Source of the DNA: Rhizobium sp. 18065
Lineage (GTDB): Bacteria; Pseudomonadota; Alphaproteobacteria; Rhizobiales; Rhizobiaceae
Direction: 5' to 3'
Assembly (NCBI RefSeq): GCF_902706095.1
Contig: NZ_CACSJP010000006.1
Span: 124,001 to 188,000, forward strand
DNA: 64,000 nt
Part shown: one piece after another, positions 54,214 through 62,335 of the stretch
How the letters are laid out: the number at the start of each line of letters is the position of its first letter
How positions within the stretch are numbered: position 1 is the first letter of the stretch
The notes under the pieces: model-generated
The model's input: only the letters and a program-made list of their open reading frames with translations
Database searches by the model: none
Told to the model about the DNA's origin: nothing
Translations under genes and position numbers: made by a program

Positions 54214-54980
54214 ACGTCGCTCCCGAAACCGAGAGCTGCTGCCACCCGATCCTGAACCGCATAGTCGGTCATATCGAGCTTGAGCGGTGTGACGGAGATC
54301 TTCTTTTCGCGCATCGCCTGGAGATCCGTGCCGGCGCGGAAATCACCCTTGCGATCGCCGAACTGCAGCCAGAAATAGGGAACCCCGCGATTGTCATGCC
54401 GCTCTTCGACACTGAGGCCGAAATCGAGCTTGCCCTGCCCCGTCACCTCGACACCCTGGACCTCGCTCGGCTTCGCGCACGGAAAGTTCAGGTTGAGAAA
54501 AGTGCCCGGCGGCAGGTCGACGGTAGACAGCTTGCGGATCAGGTCCGGCGCATGGGTTTCAGCCACATCCCACGGAACCGGCGTGCGGGCCACGTAGTCA
54601 TAAACCTGGGAAAGTGCGAAGGAACGCACGCCATGCACGGTGCCCTCGATCGCGCCGGCCACAGTACCCGAATAGGTCACGTCATCGGCAATATTGCCGC
54701 CGGCATTGACGCCGGACAGGACCAGATCCGGCTTGCGATCGAGCACCTTGCGGATCGCCATGATGACGCAATCGGTTGGCGTGCCGCGCAGCGCGAAACG
54801 CTTTTCGCCGGTTTCGCGCAGGCGCAAAGGCTCCGACAGGGTCAGCGAATGGGCAAGCCCGCTCTGGTCGGTCTCCGGCGCGACGATCCAGACGTCGTCG
54901 GACAGCGTGCGGGCGATCCGCTCGAGAACCGCCAGGCCTTCGGCATGGATCCCGTCGTCATTGGTCAGCAGAATGCGCAT
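54210..54980 (-). CDS. surE: 5'/3'-nucleotidase SurE
   Basis: A 256-residue metal-dependent nucleotidase. [20 protein letters not shown] holds the NDDG metal motif, [18 protein letters not shown] and [28 protein letters not shown] the active-site Asn/Asp residues. It is upstream of pcm with overlapping codons and 20 bp after serS, forming a serS-surE-pcm run common in alphaproteobacteria. Confidence 0.96.
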   Translation of the reverse strand: MRILLTNDDGIHAEGLAVLERIARTLSDDVWIVAPETDQSGLAHSLTLSEPLRLRETGEKRFALRGTPTDCVIMAIRKVLDRKPDLVLSGVNAGGNIADDVTYSGTVAGAIEGTVHGVRSFALSQVYDYVARTPVPWDVAETHAPDLIRKLSTVDLPPGTFLNLNFPCAKPSEVQGVEVTGQGKLDFGLSVEERHDNRGVPYFWLQFGDRKGDFRAGTDLQAMREKKISVTPLKLDMTDYAVQDRVAAALGFGSDV

Positions 54981-55000
54981 CGCCCGGTCCCTCTTGCGGC

Positions 55001-56284
55001 TCAGTTGGCCTTTTCGATTTTCGTCAGACCGCCCATGTAGGGCAGCAGGACGTCGGGAACAGTGATCGAGCCATCTTCATTGAGATAGTTTTCCATGACC
55101 GCGATCAGGCAGCGGCCGACCGCCGTGCCCGAGCCGTTCAGCGTGTGCACGAAAGTCGTGCCCTTGCCGTCCTTGCCGCGATAGCGCGCATTCATGCGCC
55201 GCGCCTGGAAATCGCCGCAGACCGAGCAGGACGAGATCTCGCGGTAGGTGTTCTGGCCAGGCAGCCAGACTTCAAGGTCATAAGTCTTGCGCGAGCCGAA
55301 ACCCATGTCGCCGGTGCACAGCGTCAACGTGCGGAAATGCAGGCCGAGGCGCTTCAAGACTTCTTCGGCGCAGGCCGTCATGCGCTCGTGCTCGGCAATC
55401 GAGCTTTCGGCATCGGTGATCGAGACGAGTTCACACTTCCAGAACTGGTGCTGGCGCAGCATGCCGCGGGTATCGCGACCGGCCGAGCCTGCTTCCGAGC
55501 GGAAAGACGGCGTGAGTGCCGTGAAACGCAGCGGCAGCTTTTCCTGATCGAGAATCTCACCGGCGACGAGGTTGGTCAGCGTCACTTCGGCGGTCGGGAT
55601 CAGGTAGCGACCATCGGTGGTCTTGAACAGATCTTCCTCGAACTTCGGCAGATTGCCGGTGCCGTAGAGCGTTTCGGCCCGCACCATCAGCGGCGACGAC
55701 ACTTCCGTATAGCCGTGTTCGCTGGTGTGCAGGTCGATCATGAACTGGCCAAGGGCCCGTTCGAGCCTGGCCAGCGGCCCGGTGAGCACGGTGAAACGCG
55801 AACCCGACAGCTTGGTGGCGCGTTCGAAATCCATGTAGCCGAGCGCTTCGCCGATCTCGTAATGTTCCTTGGCCGGATGGTTCCAGCCCGGCTTCTGGCC
55901 GGTCATGCGGGTGACGACGTTGTCGTTTTCGTCGCGGCCGACCGGCACGTCGTCGTGCGGAATGTTGGGGATGCGCGACAGGGCATCCGAAAGCTCGGCG
56001 TTCAACCGGCGCTCGTCCTCTTCGGCTGCCGGCATCGTGTCCTTCAGGTGGGCCACTTCGGCCTTCAGCCTGTCGGCCAGCACCATGTCCTTCTGGGCCA
56101 TGGCAGCACCGATCTCCTTGGAGGCGGCATTGCGGCGCGACTGCATGTCCTGCAGCGCCTGAACGACGGAGCGGCGCTTTTCATCCAAAGCGATCAGGCC
56201 GGCGGACAGCGGTTCTGCGCCGCGCTTGGCCAGCGCAGCATCGAGAGCCTCGGGATTGTCACGGATCCACTTGATATCGAGCAT
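55001..56284 (-). CDS. serS: Seryl-tRNA synthetase
   Basis: A 427-residue class II synthetase. The N-terminal coiled coil (residues 1-100: [20 protein letters not shown]...) reaches the tRNA long arm. Motif 2 is near [20 protein letters not shown] with [13 protein letters not shown], and motif 3 includes [23 protein letters not shown] 56284 begins [12 protein letters not shown], the usual start, with GGAA upstream. It is 105 bp after tatC. Confidence 0.97.
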   Translation of the reverse strand: MLDIKWIRDNPEALDAALAKRGAEPLSAGLIALDEKRRSVVQALQDMQSRRNAASKEIGAAMAQKDMVLADRLKAEVAHLKDTMPAAEEDERRLNAELSDALSRIPNIPHDDVPVGRDENDNVVTRMTGQKPGWNHPAKEHYEIGEALGYMDFERATKLSGSRFTVLTGPLARLERALGQFMIDLHTSEHGYTEVSSPLMVRAETLYGTGNLPKFEEDLFKTTDGRYLIPTAEVTLTNLVAGEILDQEKLPLRFTALTPSFRSEAGSAGRDTRGMLRQHQFWKCELVSITDAESSIAEHERMTACAEEVLKRLGLHFRTLTLCTGDMGFGSRKTYDLEVWLPGQNTYREISSCSVCGDFQARRMNARYRGKDGKGTTFVHTLNGSGTAVGRCLIAVMENYLNEDGSITVPDVLLPYMGGLTKIEKAN

Positions 56285-56389
56285 TGTCGTTCCAGGTCTT
56301 GATTTGGACCGGGATCGGATCTGGCCGGCGGCCTCGTCCGGCCCCATGTCGGCATGGGTTAAACCGGCGGCGGGAATGGCGGAGAACGC

Positions 56390-57199
56390 CTATTCCGTCT
56401 CGTTCAAGGCAGCCTCGACAGCGGTAGTCTTGGCCCGATTGCGCTCGACGATTCGCGCCGCATAGATGGAAATCTCGTAGAGAAGGATCGTTGGCAGCGC
56501 AAGACCGATCTGGGAGACCGGGTCCGGCGGCGTAAGGACCGCGGCCACAACAAAGGCGATGACGATGAAGTACTTGCGCTTGTCTGCCAGCCACTGGCTT
56601 TCGATGATGCCGACACGGGCGAGCAAGGTGGTGATCACCGGCAGCTGGAAAACCAGGCCGAAGGAAAACACCAATGTCATGATCAAGCTCAGATATTCGG
56701 ACACCTTGGGCATCAGCGAAATCGCCACCTCGCCCTCACCCGGTGCCTGCTGCATGGCGAGGAAAAACCACATCACCATCGGCGTGAAGAAGAAATAGAC
56801 CAGCGAGGCGCCCAGCAGGAACAACACGGGAGAGGCAACGAGGAATGGCAGGAAGGCCTGGCGCTCGTTCTTGTAGAGACCCGGTGCGACAAACTTGTAG
56901 ACCTGCGAGGCGATCACCGGGAAGGCAATGACCATGGCACCGAAGGCAGCGACCTTGACCTGGGTGAAGAAGAACTCCTGCGGCGCCGTGTAGATCAGTT
57001 CCGCCTTGGACAGATCGAGGCCAGCCCAGAGAACAGCCCATTTGTAGGGAATGACCAGCAGGTTGAAGAGCTGCTTGGCGAAGAAGAAGCAGACGATGAA
57101 GGCGAGGAAAAACGCGCCGATCGCCCAGATGAGCCGGGACCGCAACTCGATCAGGTGTTCGATCAATGGCTGCGGCTTGTCTTCGGTTTCGCCGCTCAT
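56390..57199 (-). CDS. tatC: Sec-independent protein translocase TatC
   Basis: A 269-residue, six-helix membrane protein forming the Tat receptor with TatB. PLIEHLIELRSRLIWA is the conserved N-terminal segment with Glu and Arg, and FGLVFQLPVITTLLARVGI is a conserved helix. It overlaps tatB by ATGA, so the two subunits are coupled. Length is normal. Confidence 0.96.
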   Translation of the reverse strand: MSGETEDKPQPLIEHLIELRSRLIWAIGAFFLAFIVCFFFAKQLFNLLVIPYKWAVLWAGLDLSKAELIYTAPQEFFFTQVKVAAFGAMVIAFPVIASQVYKFVAPGLYKNERQAFLPFLVASPVLFLLGASLVYFFFTPMVMWFFLAMQQAPGEGEVAISLMPKVSEYLSLIMTLVFSFGLVFQLPVITTLLARVGIIESQWLADKRKYFIVIAFVVAAVLTPPDPVSQIGLALPTILLYEISIYAARIVERNRAKTTAVEAALNETE

Positions 57200-57984
57200 G
57201 CACGGTCCTCACTCTTGGTCTTGCGTGGCTTGCGCGGCGCAGCAGGCGCTGCAACCGTTCCGGCTTGCGTAACGACAGCGACGGGCTCTGCCGTCTTTGG
57301 TTCGGCGATCTCGGGTGAGAGCGCCTTGGTTGCCGCCTTCGACGCAACCTTGGGGGTCGCCGTCGCGGCGGATGGCGAAGCAGCCGTTGCAGTGCGCTTT
57401 ACCTTAGGGGACTTGGCGACTGTTACGGAAGCCTCGGTCACGTCGGTCGTTGCCGGCGCTTTCTTCCGGCTCGCCGTCTTCTTCACCGGCTGGTCGAGGC
57501 CGGCCGGAGATGATGTAGCCGGCGCGGTGGCGGTGGCGGCAACCGGCGGCGTCGAAACGAGGTCGGCAGGCGGCGCCGTCGGCGCGACCAGATCGGGCAG
57601 GATCGAATGTTCGGCAACGGGCGTGCCGGCCACATCACTTGCGGTCGCAGGTTTCTGCGAGACGGCGGCGGGTGCATCGACGCGGCTCGCCTTCTGCAGG
57701 TCGGATTTGATCTCCTGGCCCATCTGGCGCAGCGGATTGATCGCATCGCGCAACGAATTGGTCGGATTGAGCGACCGGATATCATTGACCGATTGCTTCA
57801 AATCGTCGAGTTCAGCCTCGCGCAGAGCTTCGTCGAACTGCGAGCGAAATTCGCCCGCCGTCTTGCGAAGACGCTTGGTCATCTTGCCAAATGCGCGGAT
57901 CATCGGCGGCAGGTCCTTGGGACCAACCACGACAATCAGGATCACCGCGATGACGAGCAACTCGGTCCAGCCAATATCCAGCAT
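57196..57984 (-). CDS. tatB: Sec-independent protein translocase TatB
   Basis: A 262-residue TatB: one N-terminal helix (MLDIGWTELLVIAVILIVVVGP, with the Glu8-Pro21 pattern) then an amphipathic helix, then a very long low-complexity Ala/Pro/Thr/Lys tail (about 170 residues). The tail greatly exceeds E. coli TatB (171 residues in total). It starts 122 bp after tatA and overlaps tatC. Confidence 0.94.
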   Translation of the reverse strand: MLDIGWTELLVIAVILIVVVGPKDLPPMIRAFGKMTKRLRKTAGEFRSQFDEALREAELDDLKQSVNDIRSLNPTNSLRDAINPLRQMGQEIKSDLQKASRVDAPAAVSQKPATASDVAGTPVAEHSILPDLVAPTAPPADLVSTPPVAATATAPATSSPAGLDQPVKKTASRKKAPATTDVTEASVTVAKSPKVKRTATAASPSAATATPKVASKAATKALSPEIAEPKTAEPVAVVTQAGTVAAPAAPRKPRKTKSEDRA

Positions 57985-58106
57985 TCAACGGCTCCTGATG
58001 CCATAGTCCGGCGGCGCGACGATATAGCGCCATTCAATCCCGCATCCATGCGTTAGCGCAGTCCCGGCGGCATGGGCCGCCGGATCCGGACACGGGGTAA
58101 GGGTTG

Positions 58107-58328
58107 TTACTTGGTCTCGTCGGCCTTGTGGTCGACAGTCTTCGCGGTGGTTGCACCTGGCGTGGTCGAGGATGCCGTATCCTGCTCGTCCTCGTCGCTG
58201 ATGCCCTTCTTGAAGCTCTTGATGCCCTTGGCAACGTCACCCATGAGTTCCGGAATCTTGCCACGACCGAACAGCAGAAGGACAATCGCCAGGACGATGA
58301 TCCAGTGCCACAAGCTGAAAGAACCCAT
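58107..58328 (-). CDS. tatA: Sec-independent protein translocase TatA
   Basis: A 73-residue pore-forming TatA: one helix in [21 protein letters not shown], the [17 protein letters not shown] amphipathic hinge, and a polar tail. ATG 58328 has AAGGAG nine bases upstream and begins 13 bp after the stop of the ABC ATPase gene. The reading to 58388 would extend into that gene and is rejected. Confidence 0.95.
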   Translation of the reverse strand: MGSFSLWHWIIVLAIVLLLFGRGKIPELMGDVAKGIKSFKKGISDEDEQDTASSTTPGATTAKTVDHKADETK

Positions 58329-58341
58329 TACCTGCCACTCC

Positions 58342-59469
58342 TTAGATTTGCGTTTCCCCGATGTAGGGGTTTTCCGTCGACTTTTCAAACACCAAAATGT
58401 CTCGGGGATCGACTGCGATACTCACATCCCTGATAGCTGGGGATAACAGATCGGCGCGGATGCGGGCGCGCACGGGACGCTCGGTGCCCGGTATGGCAAG
58501 GTCGAGAAGTTCGACCACGCCGAGGAAGCGGCGGGCGAGGATGCGGGCCGGGATCGAGCCGCCTGTTTCACGCACCGAAAGACCGGAAAGCCTGACGGCG
58601 ATCGAAACCTCGCTGCCCTCCCCGAACCCGGCGGCAGAAGCAGCACCCAGCGGCGTCTCCACCCTGCCGCCCGCAACCGTTCCGGAGAACTCGTTGATTT
58701 CCGAAAAGAATGCCGCGGCAAACAGATCGCGCGGTCGCCGATAGAGATCGTCGGACGTGCCGACCTGCACAAGTTGGCCGTCGCGCAGAAGCGCGATCCG
58801 GTCGGCCATGCGCATGGCTTCCTCGGCATCATGGGTGACGACGACGGCGGTTGCCCGACTTTCGCGCAGGATATCCAGCGTGTCGGCCCGAATTGTGTCC
58901 TTCAGCCGCGAATCGAGACCGGAAAAAGGCTCGTCCATCAGCAGCACGCTCGGACGCGGGGCCAGCGCCCGGGCCAGTGCCACACGCTGCTGCTCGCCGC
59001 CCGACAGCGCATGCGGATACTTGTCGGCATAATGCGACAGCCCTACCCGCTCCAGCGCGAGCATCGCCTCGGACACCGCGTTCTTCGATGGCATCGCCGT
59101 CAGACCGAAGCGGACATTGTCCAGCACGCTCATATGGGGAAACAGGGCAAAATCCTGAAACATCAGCCCGATGCCGCGCTTTTCCGGTGGCAGGAAGCCG
59201 GACGGACCGGCCACTTCGCTGTCGTTGATCAACAGCCGGCCGCTGGTCTGCACCTCGATACCGGCGGCAATGCGCAGCAGCGTCGTCTTGCCTGATCCGG
59301 AGGGTCCGAGCAGACACAGAACCTCACCCGGCTCCGCCGTCAGCGTGACGCCGCGGATCGTGTCCTTGCCGTGATAGCGGTGGCGGATATCCTCAAAGGT
59401 CAGGCGCGCGGCAAAGGTCACGCCGGCCGTGCGCTGTCCGTCTCCATGCTGGCTTCTCGCTGGGTTCAT
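58342..59469 (-). CDS. ABC transporter ATP-binding protein, Fe3+/spermidine/POT type
   Basis: A 375-residue ABC ATPase with a C-terminal TOBE-like regulatory domain (about 260-375). Walker A is [12 protein letters not shown], signature [15 protein letters not shown], Walker [15 protein letters not shown], switch THDAEEA. It resembles the FbpC/PotA group, whose members couple to a cognate binding protein and permease. No such permease genes are in this window. It lies between scpB (100 bp) and tatA (13 bp), so it would be cotranscribed with the Tat genes. Start ATG 59469 with GGACGACGGA upstream. Confidence 0.87.
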   Translation of the reverse strand: MNPARSQHGDGQRTAGVTFAARLTFEDIRHRYHGKDTIRGVTLTAEPGEVLCLLGPSGSGKTTLLRIAAGIEVQTSGRLLINDSEVAGPSGFLPPEKRGIGLMFQDFALFPHMSVLDNVRFGLTAMPSKNAVSEAMLALERVGLSHYADKYPHALSGGEQQRVALARALAPRPSVLLMDEPFSGLDSRLKDTIRADTLDILRESRATAVVVTHDAEEAMRMADRIALLRDGQLVQVGTSDDLYRRPRDLFAAAFFSEINEFSGTVAGGRVETPLGAASAAGFGEGSEVSIAVRLSGLSVRETGGSIPARILARRFLGVVELLDLAIPGTERPVRARIRADLLSPAIRDVSIAVDPRDILVFEKSTENPYIGETQI

Positions 59470-59569
59470 TCCGTCGTCCGCGCGGCCTCTTGCCCGCAGG
59501 ATGCACCGCCGGGACTGAGTTCCCACCGGGCATCCGGGGGAACTGCCGGTTACCATTCAAAAGCTGACC

Positions 59570-60304
59570 CTATTCCTCTGCTTCACCGCCCGGAGTCAAG
59601 AGGCCGAGTTCCTCGAGATCGAGCTGCGTGATCGGATCCTCGTCTTCTGTCAGGTCATCGCTGCCGAAGGGGAGCGGAATATTGAAATTCGACGGAATGC
59701 GCCCGGACAGCAGTCCAGCGCCCTTGAGTTCCTCGAGACCCGGCAGATCGCGCAGTTCCTCCAGACCGAAATGATCGAGAAAATCGCGCGTCGTGCCCAG
59801 TGTCACCGGGCGCCCCGGCGAGCGGCGGCGACCGCGAAACCGTACCCAGCCCGCCTCCATCAGCACGTCCAGCGTGCCCCTGGATGTCTGGACGCCACGG
59901 ATATCCTCGATTTCCGCCCGCGTCACCGGTTGGTGATAGGCGATGATCGACAGCACTTCCAATGCCGCTCGCGACAATTTCTTGACCTCTGTCTCTTCGT
60001 TGCGAATGGCAAAAGAGAGGTCGGCTGCCGTGCGGAAAGCCCAATAGTCGTCGACCTGAACCAGGTTGACGCCGCGACTGGCATAGTCGTCCTTCAGACG
60101 ATGGAGGATCTTGCCTGCGTCGATATCGCGCGGCAGGCGTTCTGCGACGAAATGGGTCGACACCGGTTCGGCAGAGGCAAACACCAATGCCTCGGCAATG
60201 CGCAGTGCCTCGCGCTCGTCGAAAGCCCGCTGCGGATCGGCCAGCGTCTCGCCGGTCTCCAAATCCTGGTCATCGATGAAGTCGCTCTGGTCACTGCCGG
60301 TCAT
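59570..60304 (-). CDS. scpB: Segregation and condensation protein B (ScpB)
   Basis: A 244-residue winged-helix protein binding ScpA and Smc in the bacterial condensin. The two winged-helix domains are visible (LRIAEALVFASAEPVST... and AALEVLSIIAYHQPVTRAEIEDIRGVQ). The C-terminus is acidic, ending LLTPGGEAEE. Start ATG 60304 is 7 bp after scpA, so scpA-scpB are one unit. Length and motif order are typical. Confidence 0.94.
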   Translation of the reverse strand: MTGSDQSDFIDDQDLETGETLADPQRAFDEREALRIAEALVFASAEPVSTHFVAERLPRDIDAGKILHRLKDDYASRGVNLVQVDDYWAFRTAADLSFAIRNEETEVKKLSRAALEVLSIIAYHQPVTRAEIEDIRGVQTSRGTLDVLMEAGWVRFRGRRRSPGRPVTLGTTRDFLDHFGLEELRDLPGLEELKGAGLLSGRIPSNFNIPLPFGSDDLTEDEDPITQLDLEELGLLTPGGEAEE

Positions 60305-60311
60305 ACACGCC

Positions 60312-61181
60312 TCATTCCACCGATTTCAGGGCTTGGGCCTTGGGTCCGCTGCGCATGAAGATCGGCTGGAATGCGCCTTCCTGGCGGATCTCCAGCCGTC
60401 CCTCGCGAACCAGTTCCAGCGAGGCGGCAAACGAGCTGGCAATTGCCGTCACGCGCTCGTCCTCGCTTGGCAAATAGCGCAGGAGATAGTGTTCCAGCGC
60501 GGTCCAGTCGTCGATCTCGCCGATCATGCGGGTCAGCATGCCGCGCGCATCGACGAGCGACCACACCTTGCGGCGCTCGATCGTCACCTGCGTCACCGCC
60601 TGACGCTGGCGCAGGGATGCGTAGGCGGTCAGCAGATCATACAGCGTCGCCTCATAGGCGCTCTCTGTCCGACGCGGCACATGTTCCGGTGCGCCGCGGG
60701 CGAACACATCTCGCCCCAGCCGATTGCGGTTGATCAGGCGCGTGGCTGCATCGCGCATCGCCTCCAGCCGCTTCAGCCGGAAGGCCAGCGTCGCGGCCAT
60801 CTCTTCGCCCGATGGTCCGTCGTCCTTGGCCTGTTGCGGGATCAGCAGCCGCGACTTCAGATAGGCAAGCCACGCCGCCATAACCAGGTAGTCGGCCGCC
60901 AGTTCAAGCCGGATGCGCCGCGCGCTTTCGACGAATTGCAGATACTGTTCGGCCAGCGCCAGCACGGAAATCCGCGACAGGTCGACCTTCTGGTTGCGCG
61001 CAAGGAACAGCAGCAGGTCGAGCGGCCCTTCAAAGCCGGCGACATCGATCAGCAGGGCGGGATCGGTGACGGCACGGTCCTCGGCATTGTCCTGCCACAG
61101 ACTGTCCATCGGCATCGGTGCCGGGGTCTCGGCATTCGACGGACGGTGAATGATCGTCGGCTGAACCGGGCCGCGCACCAT
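60312..61181 (-). CDS. scpA: Segregation and condensation protein A (ScpA)
   Basis: A 289-residue kleisin linking Smc and ScpB. DVAGFEGPLDLLLFLARNQKVDLSRISVLALAEQYL is the diagnostic N-terminal block. The start at 61181 overlaps the nagZ stop by one base (TGATG), but an in-frame ATG about 22 codons later gives the usual family N-terminus MDSLWQD; the start is therefore uncertain. The C-terminal winged helix interacts with Smc. Downstream is scpB. Confidence 0.92.
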   Translation of the reverse strand: MVRGPVQPTIIHRPSNAETPAPMPMDSLWQDNAEDRAVTDPALLIDVAGFEGPLDLLLFLARNQKVDLSRISVLALAEQYLQFVESARRIRLELAADYLVMAAWLAYLKSRLLIPQQAKDDGPSGEEMAATLAFRLKRLEAMRDAATRLINRNRLGRDVFARGAPEHVPRRTESAYEATLYDLLTAYASLRQRQAVTQVTIERRKVWSLVDARGMLTRMIGEIDDWTALEHYLLRYLPSEDERVTAIASSFAASLELVREGRLEIRQEGAFQPIFMRSGPKAQALKSVE

Positions 61182-62206
61182 CAGGCAAGGGCCAGAAGCG
61201 AAGCGAACTCGTCGCGCAAGGCCTGCTCGTCGCTGTCATCCGGCAGCCCGAATGCCGCCTCGACCGCGTCGGCCCGCCGCCTTGCGGCGCCCGACAGTTC
61301 GGATGCAGCGGCAGCAACCGCCTGCATTTCGTCCATATGACCATGGCAATGCAGGATGACGTCGAGCACGCCGGCAATGCGCTCGGCCCGCTCGCCGATC
61401 GTGCCCTTCAGGGCGTTCATCGAGATATCGTCCGACATCAGCAGCCCTTCAAAACCGATAGACCCGCGAATGATCTCGTCGGTGACGATCCGCGACGTCG
61501 ATGCCGGATGCTCCGGATCGATATCGGAATATACCACATGGCAGCTCATGGCCATCAGCTCGTTGCGCAGGGCCCTGAACGGCAGGAAATCATGCGCTTC
61601 GAGATCAGCGCGTGGCACGGTGACGACCGGCAAGTGATGATGGCTGTCGGCCATGCCGCGTCCGTGGCCCGGGATATGTTTCATCACCGGCAGCACGCCG
61701 CCGGCCTTCAGGCCATCGGCCGCCGCCTGCCCGATGGCGGCAACGATCTGCGGGTCGGTTGCATAGGCGCGGTCGCCGATCACATTACTGGCACCCTCGA
61801 CCGGCACATCAAGAACCGGCAGGCAATCGACATTGATGCCGAGACGGAAAAGGTCGAAGGCATGAAGACGCGACAGCAGCCAGGCGGCCCGAAGACCCTT
61901 TTCCACATCGGCGCGATACAATTCACCGATCATTGCGCCGGACGGGTAACGCGGCGCGATCGGGTCACGAATGCGCTGCACGCGTCCCCCCTCCTGGTCG
62001 ATCAGCACCGGCGCGTTGCGCCCGCCGACCGTCTCGCGCATCTCGGCAACGAGGTCCTTGATCTGCGCTGCCTCGCCGATATTGCGGCCGAACAGGATGA
62101 AGCCCCACGGCTGTTCGTCTCGGTAGAACGCCTTTTCATCTGCCGTCAGGCTTTGGCCGAGGCAGCCGAGGATCATCGATTTGGAAGAGGCGTTTGTCTG
62201 GGTCAT
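61181..62206 (-). CDS. nagZ: Beta-N-acetylhexosaminidase NagZ
   Basis: A 341-residue cytosolic glycoside hydrolase family 3 enzyme for peptidoglycan recycling, removing GlcNAc from GlcNAc-anhydroMurNAc peptides. Blocks include FILFGRNIGEAAQIKDLV, VLIDQEGGRVQRI, KHIPGHGRGMADSHHHLP (the His/Asp loop) and the nucleophile Asp in LLMSDDISMNAL. I chose ATG 62206; an upstream ATG at 62218 is possible and equally weak in ribosome site. It is cotranscribed with scpA. Confidence 0.93.
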   Translation of the reverse strand: MTQTNASSKSMILGCLGQSLTADEKAFYRDEQPWGFILFGRNIGEAAQIKDLVAEMRETVGGRNAPVLIDQEGGRVQRIRDPIAPRYPSGAMIGELYRADVEKGLRAAWLLSRLHAFDLFRLGINVDCLPVLDVPVEGASNVIGDRAYATDPQIVAAIGQAAADGLKAGGVLPVMKHIPGHGRGMADSHHHLPVVTVPRADLEAHDFLPFRALRNELMAMSCHVVYSDIDPEHPASTSRIVTDEIIRGSIGFEGLLMSDDISMNALKGTIGERAERIAGVLDVILHCHGHMDEMQAVAAAASELSGAARRRADAVEAAFGLPDDSDEQALRDEFASLLALA

Positions 62207-62275
62207 GGCCTGAATCATAATTCCGGAGGGACGAAAGCCGAAGCGGAGGATCTTGCGAGGACTGGCCTCATACAC

Positions 62276-62305
62276 AGAAAAAGAGGCGGAACCGTCGGTC
62301 CCGCC
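62276..62305 (-). terminator. Terminator after the SPOR-domain gene
   Basis: GGCGG-A-ACC-GTC-GGT-C-CCGCC (62285-62305), one internal mismatch; on the minus strand it is followed by TCTTTTTC. It would reduce read-through into nagZ. Confidence 0.65.
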
Positions 62306-62335
62306 CCCTGAATCATGCAATCTGAGATGCAAGGG

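Noticed and set aside
54776-56302. 508-codon plus-strand frame opposite surE and serS
   Set aside because: It spans two well-defined minus-strand genes and shows no domain.
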